Origin: Acytostelium subglobosum LB1
Taxonomy: Eukaryota; Evosea; Eumycetozoa; Acytosteliales; Acytosteliaceae
DNA: 64,000 nt
Direction: 5' to 3'
NCBI RefSeq assembly: GCF_000787575.1
Contig: NW_012236524.1
Location: 980,477 to 1,044,476 of the forward strand
Shown: piece by piece, positions 49,631-61,176 of the stretch
Layout: every line of letters begins with the position of its first letter
Numbering within the stretch: position 1 is the first letter of the stretch
The notes under the pieces: model-generated
Databases searched by the model: none
Told to the model about the DNA's origin: nothing
What the model saw: the letters and a program-made list of their open reading frames with translations, nothing else
Made by a program: the position numbers and the translations under genes

Positions 49631-49671
49631 TCACGTGACCACAAATCACGTGACATTATTCAATCACGTGA
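49631..49671. promoter_or_regulatory. Three TCACGTGAC E-box-like sites
   Basis: CACGTG occurs at 49632-49637, 49647-49652 and 49665-49670, each as TCACGTGAC and in the same orientation. The cluster lies in the 145 bp between the preceding stop and the dioxygenase ATG. CACGTG is the core bound by bHLH and some bZIP factors; function here is inferred from clustering. Confidence 0.65.
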
Positions 49672-49745
49672 CATCACCAAAATTTCCAAACATCGTTATC
49701 TCCAAACAGATACAATTCAAAATAGAGATAAAGATAGAGATAAAG

Positions 49746-50534
49746 ATGATATCATCAAGACTGCGAAACTTATTGGACATTGCCAAGAGATTGCCAATAC
49801 CTCCTAGAGCAGGGGATGGTGGTTTACAGACACAACATGCGCCATGGCCACTGCCACAGCCCAGTCAACAGTTGGTAGATGAATTAAAGAGTGCATTCGA
49901 ACAGGTTATGATATCAGACCTGTCTATAACAGAGAAGCATTTGCCACTCACTCGAAACAAGCTTGCACATCTCAATCCGGCCAAGTCGCCCTATGGCCTA
50001 CCCATCTCATACTATCCCTTGCTCGAATGTTCTCGATTCACATTGGCAGTGTTTGCAATGCCTCGCGGTTCAATCATCCCTCTTCATTCACATCCCGAGA
50101 TGTTAGTACTTAGTAAGATGCTCTATGGTTCAATCAATGTTGACTCTTACGAGAGACTTGATGACCATCTCTCAGATATCCCGACATCGACATCATCAAC
50201 ATCAAAGCAATCAATCATTACCAACTTTAAAGGAAGGATAACGATGACACCAGAGAACACAACATCGTTACTATCACCACGAAGTGTACTTCATAGATTC
50301 AGCTCACCAGAGATGCCAAGTGCAGTGCTCGAGTTACTGTTTCCTCCATATGGACAACCTGGTTCATCACGCTATTGTACATACTACAAAGAGGTATCTG
50401 GAGGACTTCCCGACCAACCCATAACAACCCTATCACCAATCAATGTCGACGATGACTTCTCCTGCTTCTACGAGCAAGACATACAACCACTACAAGATCT
50501 CCATCAATACCTAACACAACAATACTCTAGTTAG
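49746..50534 (+). CDS. Thiol dioxygenase of the ADO/PCO family
   Basis: A single exon of 262 residues. I take the start MISSRLRNLL at 49746, because the open frame upstream has no ATG beginning a plausible N-terminus and overlaps the previous gene. The cupin core shows FAMPRGSIIPLHSHPEMLVL (about 101-120), with the paired His that bind Fe(II), then SKMLYGSINVDSY, and LLSPRSVLHRF with the third His. The family oxidises free or N-terminal thiols: cysteamine in animals (ADO) and N-terminal cysteine of proteins in plants and animals, where it serves as an oxygen sensor. Which substrate applies here is unknown. Three upstream CACGTG boxes suggest specific regulation. Confidence 0.9.
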   Translation: MISSRLRNLLDIAKRLPIPPRAGDGGLQTQHAPWPLPQPSQQLVDELKSAFEQVMISDLSITEKHLPLTRNKLAHLNPAKSPYGLPISYYPLLECSRFTLAVFAMPRGSIIPLHSHPEMLVLSKMLYGSINVDSYERLDDHLSDIPTSTSSTSKQSIITNFKGRITMTPENTTSLLSPRSVLHRFSSPEMPSAVLELLFPPYGQPGSSRYCTYYKEVSGGLPDQPITTLSPINVDDDFSCFYEQDIQPLQDLHQYLTQQYSS

Positions 50535-51155
50535 TTAGTTAGTATTGTAATACATTAAATGTATGTTTATATATAAGATATAAGTAAAGAAGTAATAATC
50601 AAACAACACAAATCAATGAATGTCATTGTGTAGACCCTTACCCTACCCTCGCGCACCTTGACTTCGCAGCCCAACAGTTCACCCGCCACACCCTTTAAAA
50701 GTAATCGGTGTTGCCACCCCAACAACCACACCTCCCCAACAACACACAACAATAATATTACAAACACACACAACAACGATTTCTTTGCAAAAAAACAAAC
50801 CATTTTCCATCCACCCATCCATCATCCACTCCCTTTTCATTCATGAATGAGACCCAATAGAAAGAATGAGATCTAATCATTCGATAACTATTAATTACTT
50901 AAATATATCAATCTCTACAAATATATATTTATATTTAGAGGAGGAGACATTGTCTTTCAAATTATACGACAAGACTTTATTATTGGTCAAGTCGTAACGA
51001 GGACTTTGTTCAATCTACATTACATTCACCAACATCGAACAAACTCAACAACACAATCAAACAACAAACTAACAAACAAACAACAAACAAACAATATATA
51101 TTTATACATTGGATATAGTGCCACACAACATCCTGGACCCTGATACTTATACAAG
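50535..51155. other. Intergenic, A/C-rich simple sequence
   Basis: This is tandem spacing between the dioxygenase and lipase genes. It holds ACCCTTACCCTACCCTC at 50634-50650, AACAACAACA-type stretches and AAACAAAC repeats (about 51056-51095). No ORF is supported. Confidence 0.5.
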
Positions 51156-52668
51156 ATGACAACAATTATAAGAATACTCAAGACTGTGTGGCGATGGAGC
51201 CAGTTGACATTGGCACTGTTAATCATTGTGTTGGAAAGTGTCATTAGATTTGGAATGAGCGTATTTACAAGTTTCATTCCATTCTCTTCACATATTGAAT
51301 TGCCAAAGTCCCTAAAGGGACATAGCCCTGCATCATACTCTGAGTCCCAGAAGGACCTCGAGCGTGATGCAATCGAATTGATCACCAGTCGTGGATACCC
51401 GGTCGAGGAGCACTTTGTCACCACTAAGGATGGTTTCGTGTTGGGACTGCATCGCATCACTGGTCCACGCGCATTCACCTCGCCTCTCAACTCGGCGCCG
51501 GCTTCGCCACGCGATCTTGGCATCCGCGGCAGTCACGCCAGCTTGTTTGGCAACAGCAGCAACAATAGCAACAGTGCCATGGTCAAACCCGCCGTGCTAC
51601 TCATGCACGGCTTCATGATGTCATCCGAGGTGTGGCTGACGCGTACCAACCCCAATGACAGCCTGCCATTCATTCTTGCCGATGCAGGATACGATGTTTG
51701 GCTTGGAAACAATCGTGGCAACAAGTACTCGTTCAAGCACACCACCTACACACCAGACCAAGAACAGTTCTGGAACTGGTCCATTGATGAACTGGCAAAG
51801 TTTGACATGCCCAGCATGGTGGACTTTATCACCGACAGGACTGGACACAAGACAATCACCTACATTGCATTCTCTCAAGGTACAGCACAAGGTTGGGCTG
51901 GTCTAAGCTCCAACGCTGCACTCGCCAGGAAGTATGTAGTCCCATTCATTCATTCAATCAAATGTCAAATGATCATATGCTAACAATCTCATCAATCAAA
52001 GGGTCGACTTGTTCATTGCATTGGCACCTGTCAGTACATGTCTTGGCTTTAGTAATCCAATGGTGGACTCATTGGCAAGGAGTAGACCAGACTTTATCTT
52101 TTTGCTCTTTGGCAAGAAGTCAATACTTCCATCGATCATATTCTGGAGGAATATATTGCCTCGCGACATCTATGTCAAGTTGATCGATGGCTCTGTCTCT
52201 TTCCTCTTCAACTGGACCACCGCCTGCCTGTCCAAGGAAGAGAAGCCAATGCTCTACTCTCACATCTTCTCCTACACCAGTGTCAAGACCGTAGTGCATT
52301 GGTTCCAAATCATCCAGACCAATCGCTTCCAGATGTTTGATGACATCCTCCTGGGTGTCACGCCAACCGAGAGTTCCGATCAACCTCATAGATATCATGG
52401 TCGAGTGATACCTGGTTACCATCCAGGACAGATACAGACAAAGTTTGCAATGTTCTATGGAGGCTCAGACACACTGCCCAACACCAAACTGCTTCTTGAA
52501 CATCTGCCCAAGGACAAATCAGTTATGGTCCATGAAGTACCAGAGTATGAGCATCTCGATCTCATCTGGGCCAAAGACGCACATCACAAGGTCTTCTCCA
52601 AGATTGTCAAGTTACTCAACTCTCACAACAAGACCATTCTCTCAGAGTCAGACTCGTCCGATGAATAA
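51156..52668 (+). CDS. Acid (lysosomal-type) lipase
   Basis: Exons 51156-51931 and 52002-52668 give 480 residues. An N-terminal hydrophobic segment (LTLALLIIVLESVIRF) probably anchors or directs it to the secretory path. The alpha/beta-hydrolase domain follows the LIPA/gastric lipase plan: GYPVEEHFVTTKDGFVLGLH, VLLMHGFMMSSEVW (oxyanion region), GYDVWLGNNRGNKYS, a nucleophile Ser in TYIAFSQGTAQGW (about residue 243; first Gly of GxSxG is Ala), FYGGSDTLPN with the Asp, and PEYEHLDLIWA with the catalytic His. It should hydrolyse cholesteryl esters or triacylglycerols. The acidic Ser-rich tail SESDSSDE is extra. A Ser/Asn insert lies after the first strand. Confidence 0.92.
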
Positions 52669-52767
52669 ACCATGCTGGTCATCCGCAGCGGTGGATGTTT
52701 GTTATAATGATTGATAGATCTATTGAATGTACATTGACTTGTACAAGTTATACGCATCTCTCCCATC

Positions 52768-53911
52768 TTAAACCTTGGTGGGATCACTGTACATCTTCTC
52801 GTTGTAACGAGCACCTGTCACAGGGATGGTTGCAAGTATCTGGCTGATGCTCTTTTGCTCCTCGGGAGTAAGCTGGATCTGAGCACTGTGCAAGTTCTCC
52901 TCGAGACGGCCGATCTTGGTAGTGCCTGGGATGGGGATGAATGATGTACTTCCGCCACGGGTCAGGATCCATGCCAGAATCAACTGGGATGCTGGAACAC
53001 CCTTGGCCTTGGCAATCTTGTCAAAGGCGGTGACCAACTCATAGTTCTTCTTGAAGTTCTCGCCCTGGAAACGAGGTACAGTTCTTCTGTAGTCGGTTGG
53101 GGCAAAGTCATCTGGAGACTTGATCTCACCAGTGAGGAATCCACGTCCGAGTGGAGAGTAACAGACAACGGCAATGTCCAACTCCTTGCATGTTTCGAGT
53201 ACTCCATCAGACTCAATGTCCAGGGTCCATGGTGAGTACTCAACTTGGATAGCAGTGATTGGATGAACCTTGTGTGCTCTCCTGATCCAATCAGCTGGGC
53301 AGTTGCTCAGTCCAAGGAAACGAACCTTGCCAGCATCGACCAATGACTTCATTGCCTTGACAGTCTCTTCAATTGGGCTGTTGATAGTTCAGTTAGTGAG
53401 TGATTGATTGAATTATAGATGTTGATGGATACATACGTTGTTTGATCTGGGATATGTTGGTAGTAGAGATCAATCTGGCTGACACCAAGACGCTTCAAAC
53501 TTCTGTCACAAGCCTCAAGGACATACTCTGGTTTTCCACTGATGCCAACACTTCCATCAGCCTTGACTGAAGCAGCAAACTTTGTGCATAGGAATACCTC
53601 ACTTCTTCTGGTTGCCAACACCTTGCTCAACAACTCTTCATTGGCTCCATAGACATCCTAAAGAATTCATAAATGAATGAATGAGTTTTAACTCCATCGG
53701 AATTGAAGTGTAAGGTGTTATATATACATACAGCAGTATCCCAGAAGTTACAACCGAGGTCAAGAGCTCTGTTTAGAACCTTGAGACTGTTCTCATCGTC
53801 ATGCTTATCACCGTAAAAGGCAGACATGCCCATGCATCCCAATCCAATTGATGAGACCATGACATTGGAGTTACCCAAACGTACTTTTGGTACTTGAGTT
53901 GGTTGTGCCAT
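52768..53911 (-). CDS. Aldo-keto reductase
   Basis: Exons 53911-53732, 53657-53437 and 53377-52768 give 336 residues. The catalytic tetrad of the superfamily is complete once spliced: Asp in FWDTADVYG (58), Tyr (63), Lys in LCTKF (86) and His in YYQHIPD (128). [28 protein letters not shown] and [15 protein letters not shown] match bacterial and plant YakC-type aldo-keto reductases. [15 protein letters not shown] is the NADPH-binding end. It reduces aldehydes or ketones in the cytosol with NADPH; the physiological substrate cannot be told. It is convergent with the lipase, stop to stop about 100 bp. Confidence 0.94.
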
Positions 53912-54522
53912 TATAAATATCTAGAGTAAGTAAGCTTAGTAAGTATGTATTATATTATATTTGTTTGATTATTGATATGTTTGTTTGATAATGATGTGCA
54001 TTCTGAACATTACTTTAAATAGTTTATGTTTAAATTGAATGAGTGAGCAAATGGGGACACGCCCCATTAATCCTGAATCCACCAATGATTGATAAATATC
54101 CTAATTAATTTAATATGATACTCATCATGATGGTCATGATCCAAGGTCCATGCCCTTAACCCTCAATTTAGGATATGCGAACCATACCAGGGGGTGTCAA
54201 TGCAAGGGTCATTGATCTTAGTTTCAATTATTTGATTGATGACGACGTTCCATGGAACTGGCAAAGAACCATCGTGCAAAATTTCGCACCTGCAAGATCT
54301 TTTGCTTTGAGACTGTAAGATTGCTCCACACGTGCATTATGTGTTGACGAGTCATGTCATTGTTCGTTCCATGATGATGTAATAGGAACAAAGAGTCAAT
54401 AATGACTCATTCAAAGTAATAACAATGACATCGTCATCATCATCTTTACATCTTTACATCTTTCGTTCATTGTATCCTTGACCAACTTTGTGTTTGGCTG
54501 ATCTGATAGTACTATTCTTTGA
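53912..54522. other. Intergenic, upstream of aldo-keto reductase
   Basis: No ORF is supported. AT-rich near the reductase start, then more mixed. A CATCTTTACATCTTTACATC stretch lies at about 54440-54462. It should contain the reductase promoter and the 3' end of the GNAT gene. Confidence 0.45.
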
Positions 54523-55181
54523 TCAAGAGAGCGCATATTGGTCATCTTCAAGTAGGTTCTTTCTGAACTCGAAGCCTCGAGGCAATGGTTGCGATGGTAT
54601 GTTATCTGATCTTGGAACAGAGAGTACCAACAATATAATATATATTAGAGATACTTTGGATTGAGGACAAAGTATGAGTGTTGGATATTGTATTGATAGT
54701 AGTGTTTCTTGAAGGTTAGACCAAGTTTCTTTAGGATGGCAATGGATGGACCGTTGTTTGTTCTCGATGTACCAACAATGTCTTCAAACTTGGGATCATC
54801 CTTTACTTTGTCAAGACATGCTTGAGCCGCTTCGTATACAATTCCTCGACCACGATATCCATCCAACATCAGATAGCCAATGTTTATCTCGCTCTCACGC
54901 TCCATCCATGGACGCTTTACAAATGCTGTTGTACCAATTGGCTTCATAGTCTCTTTGAGTACAATCTTGCATACTCCATATCCATTGTTCTTATAGCTCT
55001 CCATTACATTGTTTAGTAGGTAGTTACGACAAGCATCCAATGTCTCAAGACCTCTACTGCCTACCAACTCCACAACCAATGGATCATTGAACAATGATTG
55101 AATGAAAGGTGCATCATCCTCATTCATATAACATATCAATGTTCTATCCGACTCTGCGAATACCTTCAACTCCTCTGTCAT
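54523..55181 (-). CDS. GNAT-family N-acetyltransferase (RimJ/RimL type)
   Basis: Exon 1 (55181-54655) encodes the whole GNAT fold: SDRTLICYMNEDDAPFIQ, PIGTTAFVKRPW, INIGYLMLDGYRGRGIVYEA (the acetyl-CoA pyrophosphate-binding loop R-G-R-G-I) and NGPSIAILKKLGLTFKKHYY. I propose a second exon, 54610-54523, after a 44-nt intron (GTATCT...CCAAG). It adds SDNIPSQPLPRGFEFRKNLL and eight more residues, giving 204 in total. Without splicing the protein would end PKYL at 178 residues. The acyl acceptor may be a protein N-terminus or a small molecule. The intron is shorter than others in the window. Confidence 0.85.
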
Positions 55182-55529
55182 TGTTGTGTTATTACTGATT
55201 ATATATTTGTTAACAAGTTGATGGGTTGGAAGGAATGAATGATTGGATGGATGGAGGGGTTGAAGTGATGAAGGGTGTGATTGTCGTCTTCAGCGCCATA
55301 TATGGTATCAGGATGTTAGGTATCAAGCAAATGCTAACATTTTGAAGTTGACTCCATAATTGTAATGAATGAATGAATGGACTAACATCACCATTGAATC
55401 GTAAATTATAATACTGATCAACATTATGTATTATTATGTCGTTGTTGGTCAATTTGAACGAGAGGTAGGGTACGCTTGAGAGTAAAAGGTAAAGTGAATG
55501 ATATGGATGTAAAGGTTAGGTCGACCAGT
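55182..55529. other. Intergenic, no gene seen
   Basis: This is the upstream region of the GNAT gene and the 3' side of the folate gene. It contains GGATGGATGGAG-like and GAATGAATGAATG simple repeats only. Confidence 0.5.
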
Positions 55530-56593
55530 CTACTGCTGGGCCTCAGTGGTGGCAGTGGAGGTGCTGGCGACGGCACCACCAGTGTAAGATTGCATTTGGT
55601 TGTTGTAGAGACGCATCAGATTTCTCTCGAGCATGGCAATGGTAACCTTTCCGATGGCTGGCACCATGATGCACTTGCTGTCGACCGACTCGTCGACGTT
55701 GAGACATCCGGCAAAGTTGATGACGACGGTACCGTCACGGATCAGAGCGCTATCCACCTTGTACTTGGGTGATGGCACACCAAGAATCAATATATCGCTC
55801 TTCTGGATGGCCTCCTCCTTGGACACGGTTGTCTCTGACATCTTGATTGTTCCCTGTCGCTTGCCAGCCTGGAAACAAATAACACCATTAAGATCGATAG
55901 AATATCTGTTTGGGAGGGAGGGCAGGAGGGTGTTAGTTGTCTTGCATGCTGTAACGCCATTCAATCTCTTTATACATACACAAAAGCACCGTCGTTGGCA
56001 AGCATAGCAGCCAATGGTCTGCCTACAATCTCACTACGGTTTACAACGGTAACAACCTTTCCCTTGAGATGCTCGCCAAAGGGCAACGACTTGTCGTAGA
56101 TGCCAAGATGATCGATGATCTTGACCATGGCCAGAGGAGTGCAAGGCAGGACACACTTCTTGGTCTTCTTCTCGTCCAGGAAACGGATGTTGTGATAGAG
56201 GTTGAATCTGTTGGTGGTGGACATGCCCTCGACGTCCTTGTCGGGACGGACGACATCCTGCAGGTAGGCATCGAGCATGCCTCCAAACACTGGATAGTAG
56301 ACCATGATACCGTGCACAGAGTCGTCGTTGTTGGCGTCGATGATGGCGTCCTCGAGGTCAACTCTCTCGATCTTCTTCAGGATGAACTCGATACCGTCCT
56401 TGTTACAGGCGATCTTTGTCCACTTGGCATAGTCGATGGCGCCCTGGTCGTCAGTGGTCAAGTAGGCAACGATTCTTGGCTTTGGCATATTGGCCGGCAC
56501 GGACTCCTTGACCTCATTTCTGAACAATGTAGCGATTGGTGTAACGTCGATCTTTCCCTTCTTGGCTGAAACAATGCTGTTGATCTCCTCCAT
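55530..56593 (-). CDS. Methylenetetrahydrofolate dehydrogenase, Mtd1 type
   Basis: Exons 56593-55980 and 55905-55530 give 329 residues. The N-terminal block NEVKESVPANMPKPRIVAYL and TTDDQGAIDYAKWTKIAC, and HGIMVYYPVFG, follow the yeast Mtd1-like NAD-dependent branch rather than bifunctional FolD. KPVEGMS-like DKDVEGMSTTN and PCTPLAMVKIIDHL match the folate site. VVTVVNRSEIVGRPLAAMLA and GAF|VYSIDLNG form the split Rossmann region, and KVDSALIRDGTVVINFAG closes the fold. The enzyme oxidises 5,10-methylene-THF to 5,10-methenyl-THF in the cytosol for one-carbon supply. The Thr/Ser/Ala-rich last 15 residues are outside the fold. Confidence 0.93.
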
Positions 56594-59500
56594 TATATAT
56601 GTGTGTGTGTTTGTATGTATATGTATATGTGTATTTGTATGTGTTGGTATTCGTGATTAGTGACATGAATGACCAGAACGAGTCATCGTTTTGTTTAGTG
56701 GTTGGTGGGTGGGCACTCCGACCAAGTCTAGGCATACACAATGACAATGTCATTACACACATGAGCCCCGATGATAGTTCATAAAAGCGAGAGAGGGCTA
56801 TTTAATAAAACGAACGAGTCGGCAATTTGATGAATGGCGAAATTGATCGGCCCCATTCATAGTGCATAACATGTGATCACTCATCGGCATCAATACCATC
56901 CCATGGGTTTGGTTGGGGTTAAGGGTGGGGAGTCGTCATGACACGACGACCCTACGTCAACATATCTATGTATATATATATAAATATATCTTTATCTCTT
57001 CATTCTATCTCTATCCATCATGTAAACTACACATGTTAGATATCTAACTAGTTAACTAGGAACAACTTGAATATCTGATTATGAAATCTAGAATGGAACT
57101 GGTAGGTGGTTATTGGGTGACATTCGAAAAGACCTGTCACCTTGTGCCAATGTCTATACTTAGGTTAGAAGTACCTTACATCTTGTCTTGGACTCTCAAG
57201 TTTATAAATAAACTCGAGAGTATCATCAAAAGCCACCGATGCTCAAAGGTCACTCACGATCATTCATTCATTCAGAACAACCCAACCCAATAATCGATCT
57301 CCTTCCTTTCTCTACTACTTCCTCAGTCCTACTCCTCTGTTTAATAATAACAACGACAACAATAACAATAACATTGAGAAAATAAGATAATACAACTTTT
57401 AGGGTATGTACAAAAGTAGCCTCCATCAATCCCGCTTCGTTTCATTGGATGCCCCCAAATATGTGCCATCACCAACAACAAGCACATTGTACATTGTACA
57501 ACTACAATCGCATTCTTTACATGTACATACACAATTCACAATGTGTCATTGATGATCAACTTCCATCGCCATCCATTCTTCAACATGATGTGTGTGAGTA
57601 GTATTAGTGGTTGTTTGATTGATTGATTAATGTGGGCTTTATCACCACACATCTACAAAAGTCCCAAAAGACGATCAAACAAAAGATATTTGTTGGTTTA
57701 TAAATAATTATTGTCTTGTGATGGTGATGTGTGAATAGCGTGTCGATTCGCTTCACTTTAATTTAGAAGTTCTTTCCAAATGGAGGACAACAACACAACC
57801 AAATACTTATTGGTGTTTATAAGTGCCCACCTTTATATAACCTGGTATAAACACCAATCGCCATCAATTGTGATTGAGAAGTGAGCTCACTTCTACTTTG
57901 GTCCAACCTCTTTCTTTCTCTAAATTTAATCAGTCCATTGTTGACTGGTCTGACTTTTAAATCTTAGAACAAGGTTCCATCACACACTCCGTCTCAAGGA
58001 TTCGATTCTACTCCTTCCTTGATTAATATCTATATCCAAAAGTATACTTATACATATATACATTTGTTATTTATATAACAATCAAACATGTATGTATCAT
58101 TCATTCCAAATGTACATCCATCCACATCCATCCGTCCATCCATCCATTCGGGACAAACACATAACAAACTGAAGAATAAGAATGTGGAACTCATTTCCAT
58201 CACAAGATGTAATGACACTCCACAATTCGTTGGACAGTCACCGAGTGCCACCCTTTACGGAGGATCCAAATATCAGCCAATCTGGCCTCACAAACATATA
58301 ATCAGTCAAGAGTGATTATGGTGCTCATCCACCATCATCACCATCGTCCTTGTAGTTATTCGCTATGATTGAAGACTAGACTCGCCATTCCTTATTCGAA
58401 TGATCACAATGTCGACTAATCTAAGGTGTGTTTGTGTTTCATTCATTCATTCACTAAGTGTGTATGTGTGGGGCAACTTGTGAACGGTATGAATGTACGT
58501 TCTATTTCAATAACCCCCATGACAGCAAGCCTTCGACACCAAGCCCAAACAGGGCCTGTCAACTGGAGGCGTGCCTGGGGGCTTACCCATCAAACACGAT
58601 TTTATTTTTGGACTCTCGCATCGCGAAGGTGCACCTTGGACAATTGATGGAGAATAGTATTCCGTGTGCACCATCACTGCGCCAACTGCCGCCCCTCCAT
58701 CCACACAATTGATATCACATCTTGTTAGTAGTTCCCCCCCTTTGCCCATGATCTACATTACATTCATTCTAGCTTGTGTGGCCATAGCCAAACAATAATA
58801 ATTATAATTATACTAAACAAACAAGATAGTTGTGTGTGTTTAAGTGAGAGACAGATAGAGATACCATCACTTTGTTGTAAGTTTAGATCGATCCATCACC
58901 TGTTCACTCCTAAACAACAACAACAAGTTAAACCAAACAAGAATCCAAATTTATTGTTTAAGCATTAAGATATAAATATATTAATATTTATGTTATCTTG
59001 TCTTGTTGTATTGTTATAAAAATAGATTAGAATACAGCTACCCAACTTCTTCTTTACTTTAAAGTAAATTCAATATCCAATTTAGCTTATGACAGATCAC
59101 ACATCATCGCTCATCACTCATCACACATCACACATCATCAATCAATCATTCATTCTTCATACCACTCACTCATTCACCTTCTATTTATAAACAATGATCA
59201 CCCCCAACGAGATTTAAAAGGACCTGTTCACTCACTGATCAATCACACACACACACTCACACCACGATTGGTTGATCAATCACTTATCGATACTGCCAAT
59301 AACATCAACCCATCATCCATCTACTACTTAATTAAAACTCTGAAATACCTCATATTTGGAGGATGGAGGAGATTCCAACACACTTGGATAATAATATAAT
59401 GCCATCATTTCATATCACATCTTCTATTACCTCTAATCATTCAATTAAATTGAATTAACAAAGTATATTCATTCCAACAACCAACCAACCAACCAACTAG

Positions 59501-59632
59501 CAAAAGAGAAATTAAAGCAAGATAATTCCATTCCAACTTTCCAAGTCCAAAGTTCCATCCAAGTCCCAAAAACACAATTCCTGTTGTTGTGGCTACCAAC
59601 ATTCATTCATACATCCAGAAGAAGACAGAATA
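56594..59632. other. 3 kb upstream region of the MADS-box gene
   Basis: No ORF is convincing. The region has TATATA-type tracts, a GC-richer island at about 58515-58720, CATCA-type short repeats (59100-59150), AATTAAATTGAATTAA (59442-59457) and an ACCAACCAACCAACCAAC run (59478-59495). Length and texture fit a large regulatory region plus a long leader for the MEF2-like gene, with the folate gene's promoter at the left end. Confidence 0.5.
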
Positions 59633-60861
59633 ATGGGAAGGAAGAAGATTAAGATTCAAAAGATATCAGACGAGAGGAACCGCCAGGTGACTTTCACCAA
59701 GAGGAAGAATGGATTGATCAAGAAGGCCATGGAGTTGGCACTGCTGTGCGACTCATCCGTCACCCTACTCATTGTAAATAACTCACCAAACGCCAAGGAG
59801 AAGTACTTCCAGTACGTTAGTTCGGACCTGGATGCTCCCCTGGCAAACATTCCCGACCTTGGACCAGAGATATCCCATTTCTATCAGAATGATGATGTAA
59901 GTGAAGCCCTATGTGCACTTTGGGTAGCCATACAACAACACTTACTAACATTACAATAATAACTTCAACGACAATGTAGTACGACAAATCATTTACAAAG
60001 AAAGATAACCTTTTAAATGGGGCGACAGACTTTAATGATGATCATCATGATTCACCTGCTGAGCATTCATCACCTTCAATGTCACCGAGTGATCATCATC
60101 ACAATCACTCCAAGGTGTCATCCACAACTTCCAGCAAGAGTTCCAACAATCATCATCACCCATATCAAAGGACACTATCAAAATCCAACCTTGCCAAGTC
60201 TAGCAATCCAATAACCAACACAGACACACCAACATCACCAAAGTCACAAAGATATCAACAAGTTCCACAACAGCAGCAGGCAGTCACCTTTGACTCTGCC
60301 CAAGCATTACTATCACTTACCAATCCAGCCAATATTAGTAGTGGCAGTCTCAATGCTAGCACACCAAAATCAAATGACCTCTCGCCAACATCATCCATAT
60401 CCACTTCACCAACTTCTTCGCCACGCCTCCAAACAATGTCTGACACATCATCGACGATGTCGCCAGCACTTCCAACACCGTCATCTATCTTTGGAAATGG
60501 AGGCAGTAGCAGCAGCAACAGTAGTAGTAACAACAGCAGTCCGATATTTCTATCAAGCAACAACCTGATGCCAAACTACACGTCCTCTTCCTCCTCGCCA
60601 GTCAAATCAAAGTTACACTCCTCCGAGCCCCTGTCCAACATTCTAAATCATCATCATCACATTATGTTGAACAACAACATTAGTAATAGTAGTAATAGTA
60701 TTAGCAGCAGTAGTAGTAGTCGGGATCATTCCTTTGCCCACAACAACTCCAACAATCAAATCAACAACCACCATAACAACAACTTATTTAACATTAGGAG
60801 CAATTCTCTTACTCTGCCCTCTTTGGCAGACACGTTGTCATCATACTTTCCGCATCAGTAA
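59633..60861 (+). CDS. mef2A: MEF2-type MADS-box transcription factor
   Basis: Exons 59633-59896 and 59980-60861 give 381 residues. Residues 1-57 are a MADS domain: MGRKKIKIQKISDERNRQ, VTFTKRKNGLIKKAMELALL and CDSSVTLLIV. The start GRKKIKI and DERNRQVTF are of MEF2 (type II animal-like) rather than SRF type. The EKYFQYVSSDLDAPL part covers a MEF2-like extension. The intron falls soon after this domain, and exon 2 is nearly all Ser, Asn, His, Pro and Thr, ending SLTLPSLADTLSSYFPHQ. It should bind A/T-rich sites as a dimer. In D. discoideum mef2A influences prespore/prestalk balance; the symbol is given by homology. Confidence 0.93.
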
Positions 60862-61176
60862 ACTCTGTCTGCTAGATAGATATATCGAATATAAGTTTAA
60901 AGGGTCTGGGGCCAGTCCAATTCCTGGGCTCAATCACACCATTTTAAGCTTGGTTTGTCAACTTTTTTAAGTCTTGTGTGGTGGGGTGATTGGGTGAGGA
61001 GTGTGAGGTGGGTGATGAGTTGATTGGTTTTGCCGTCAAAGAATGTCGAACGAGTGTGGAAGATCTACCTCTTTCATTGCTGATCTGCAAGTTGGTGGTC
61101 CTCGCATCATTATTACATGTCCACTCATTGTACATAAGTCCTCCATTCAATTATCTACATTGACATAAATAATACA
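60862..61176. other. Intergenic, tandem plus-strand genes
   Basis: This contains the 3' side of the MADS gene and the promoter of the next gene. No ORF or clear site is recognised. Confidence 0.5.

Noticed and set aside
49551-49745. N-terminal extension of the dioxygenase to 49551
   Set aside because: The extension overlaps the end of the ankyrin-like gene, includes the CACGTG array, and reads like noncoding DNA. The ATG at 49746 gives a normal family N-terminus.
58084-58749. Short frames in the MADS upstream region (for example 58088-58315 and 58507-58749)
   Set aside because: No family resemblance, and start regions consist of CCATCCATC-type repeats. Probably chance frames in a GC-richer island.
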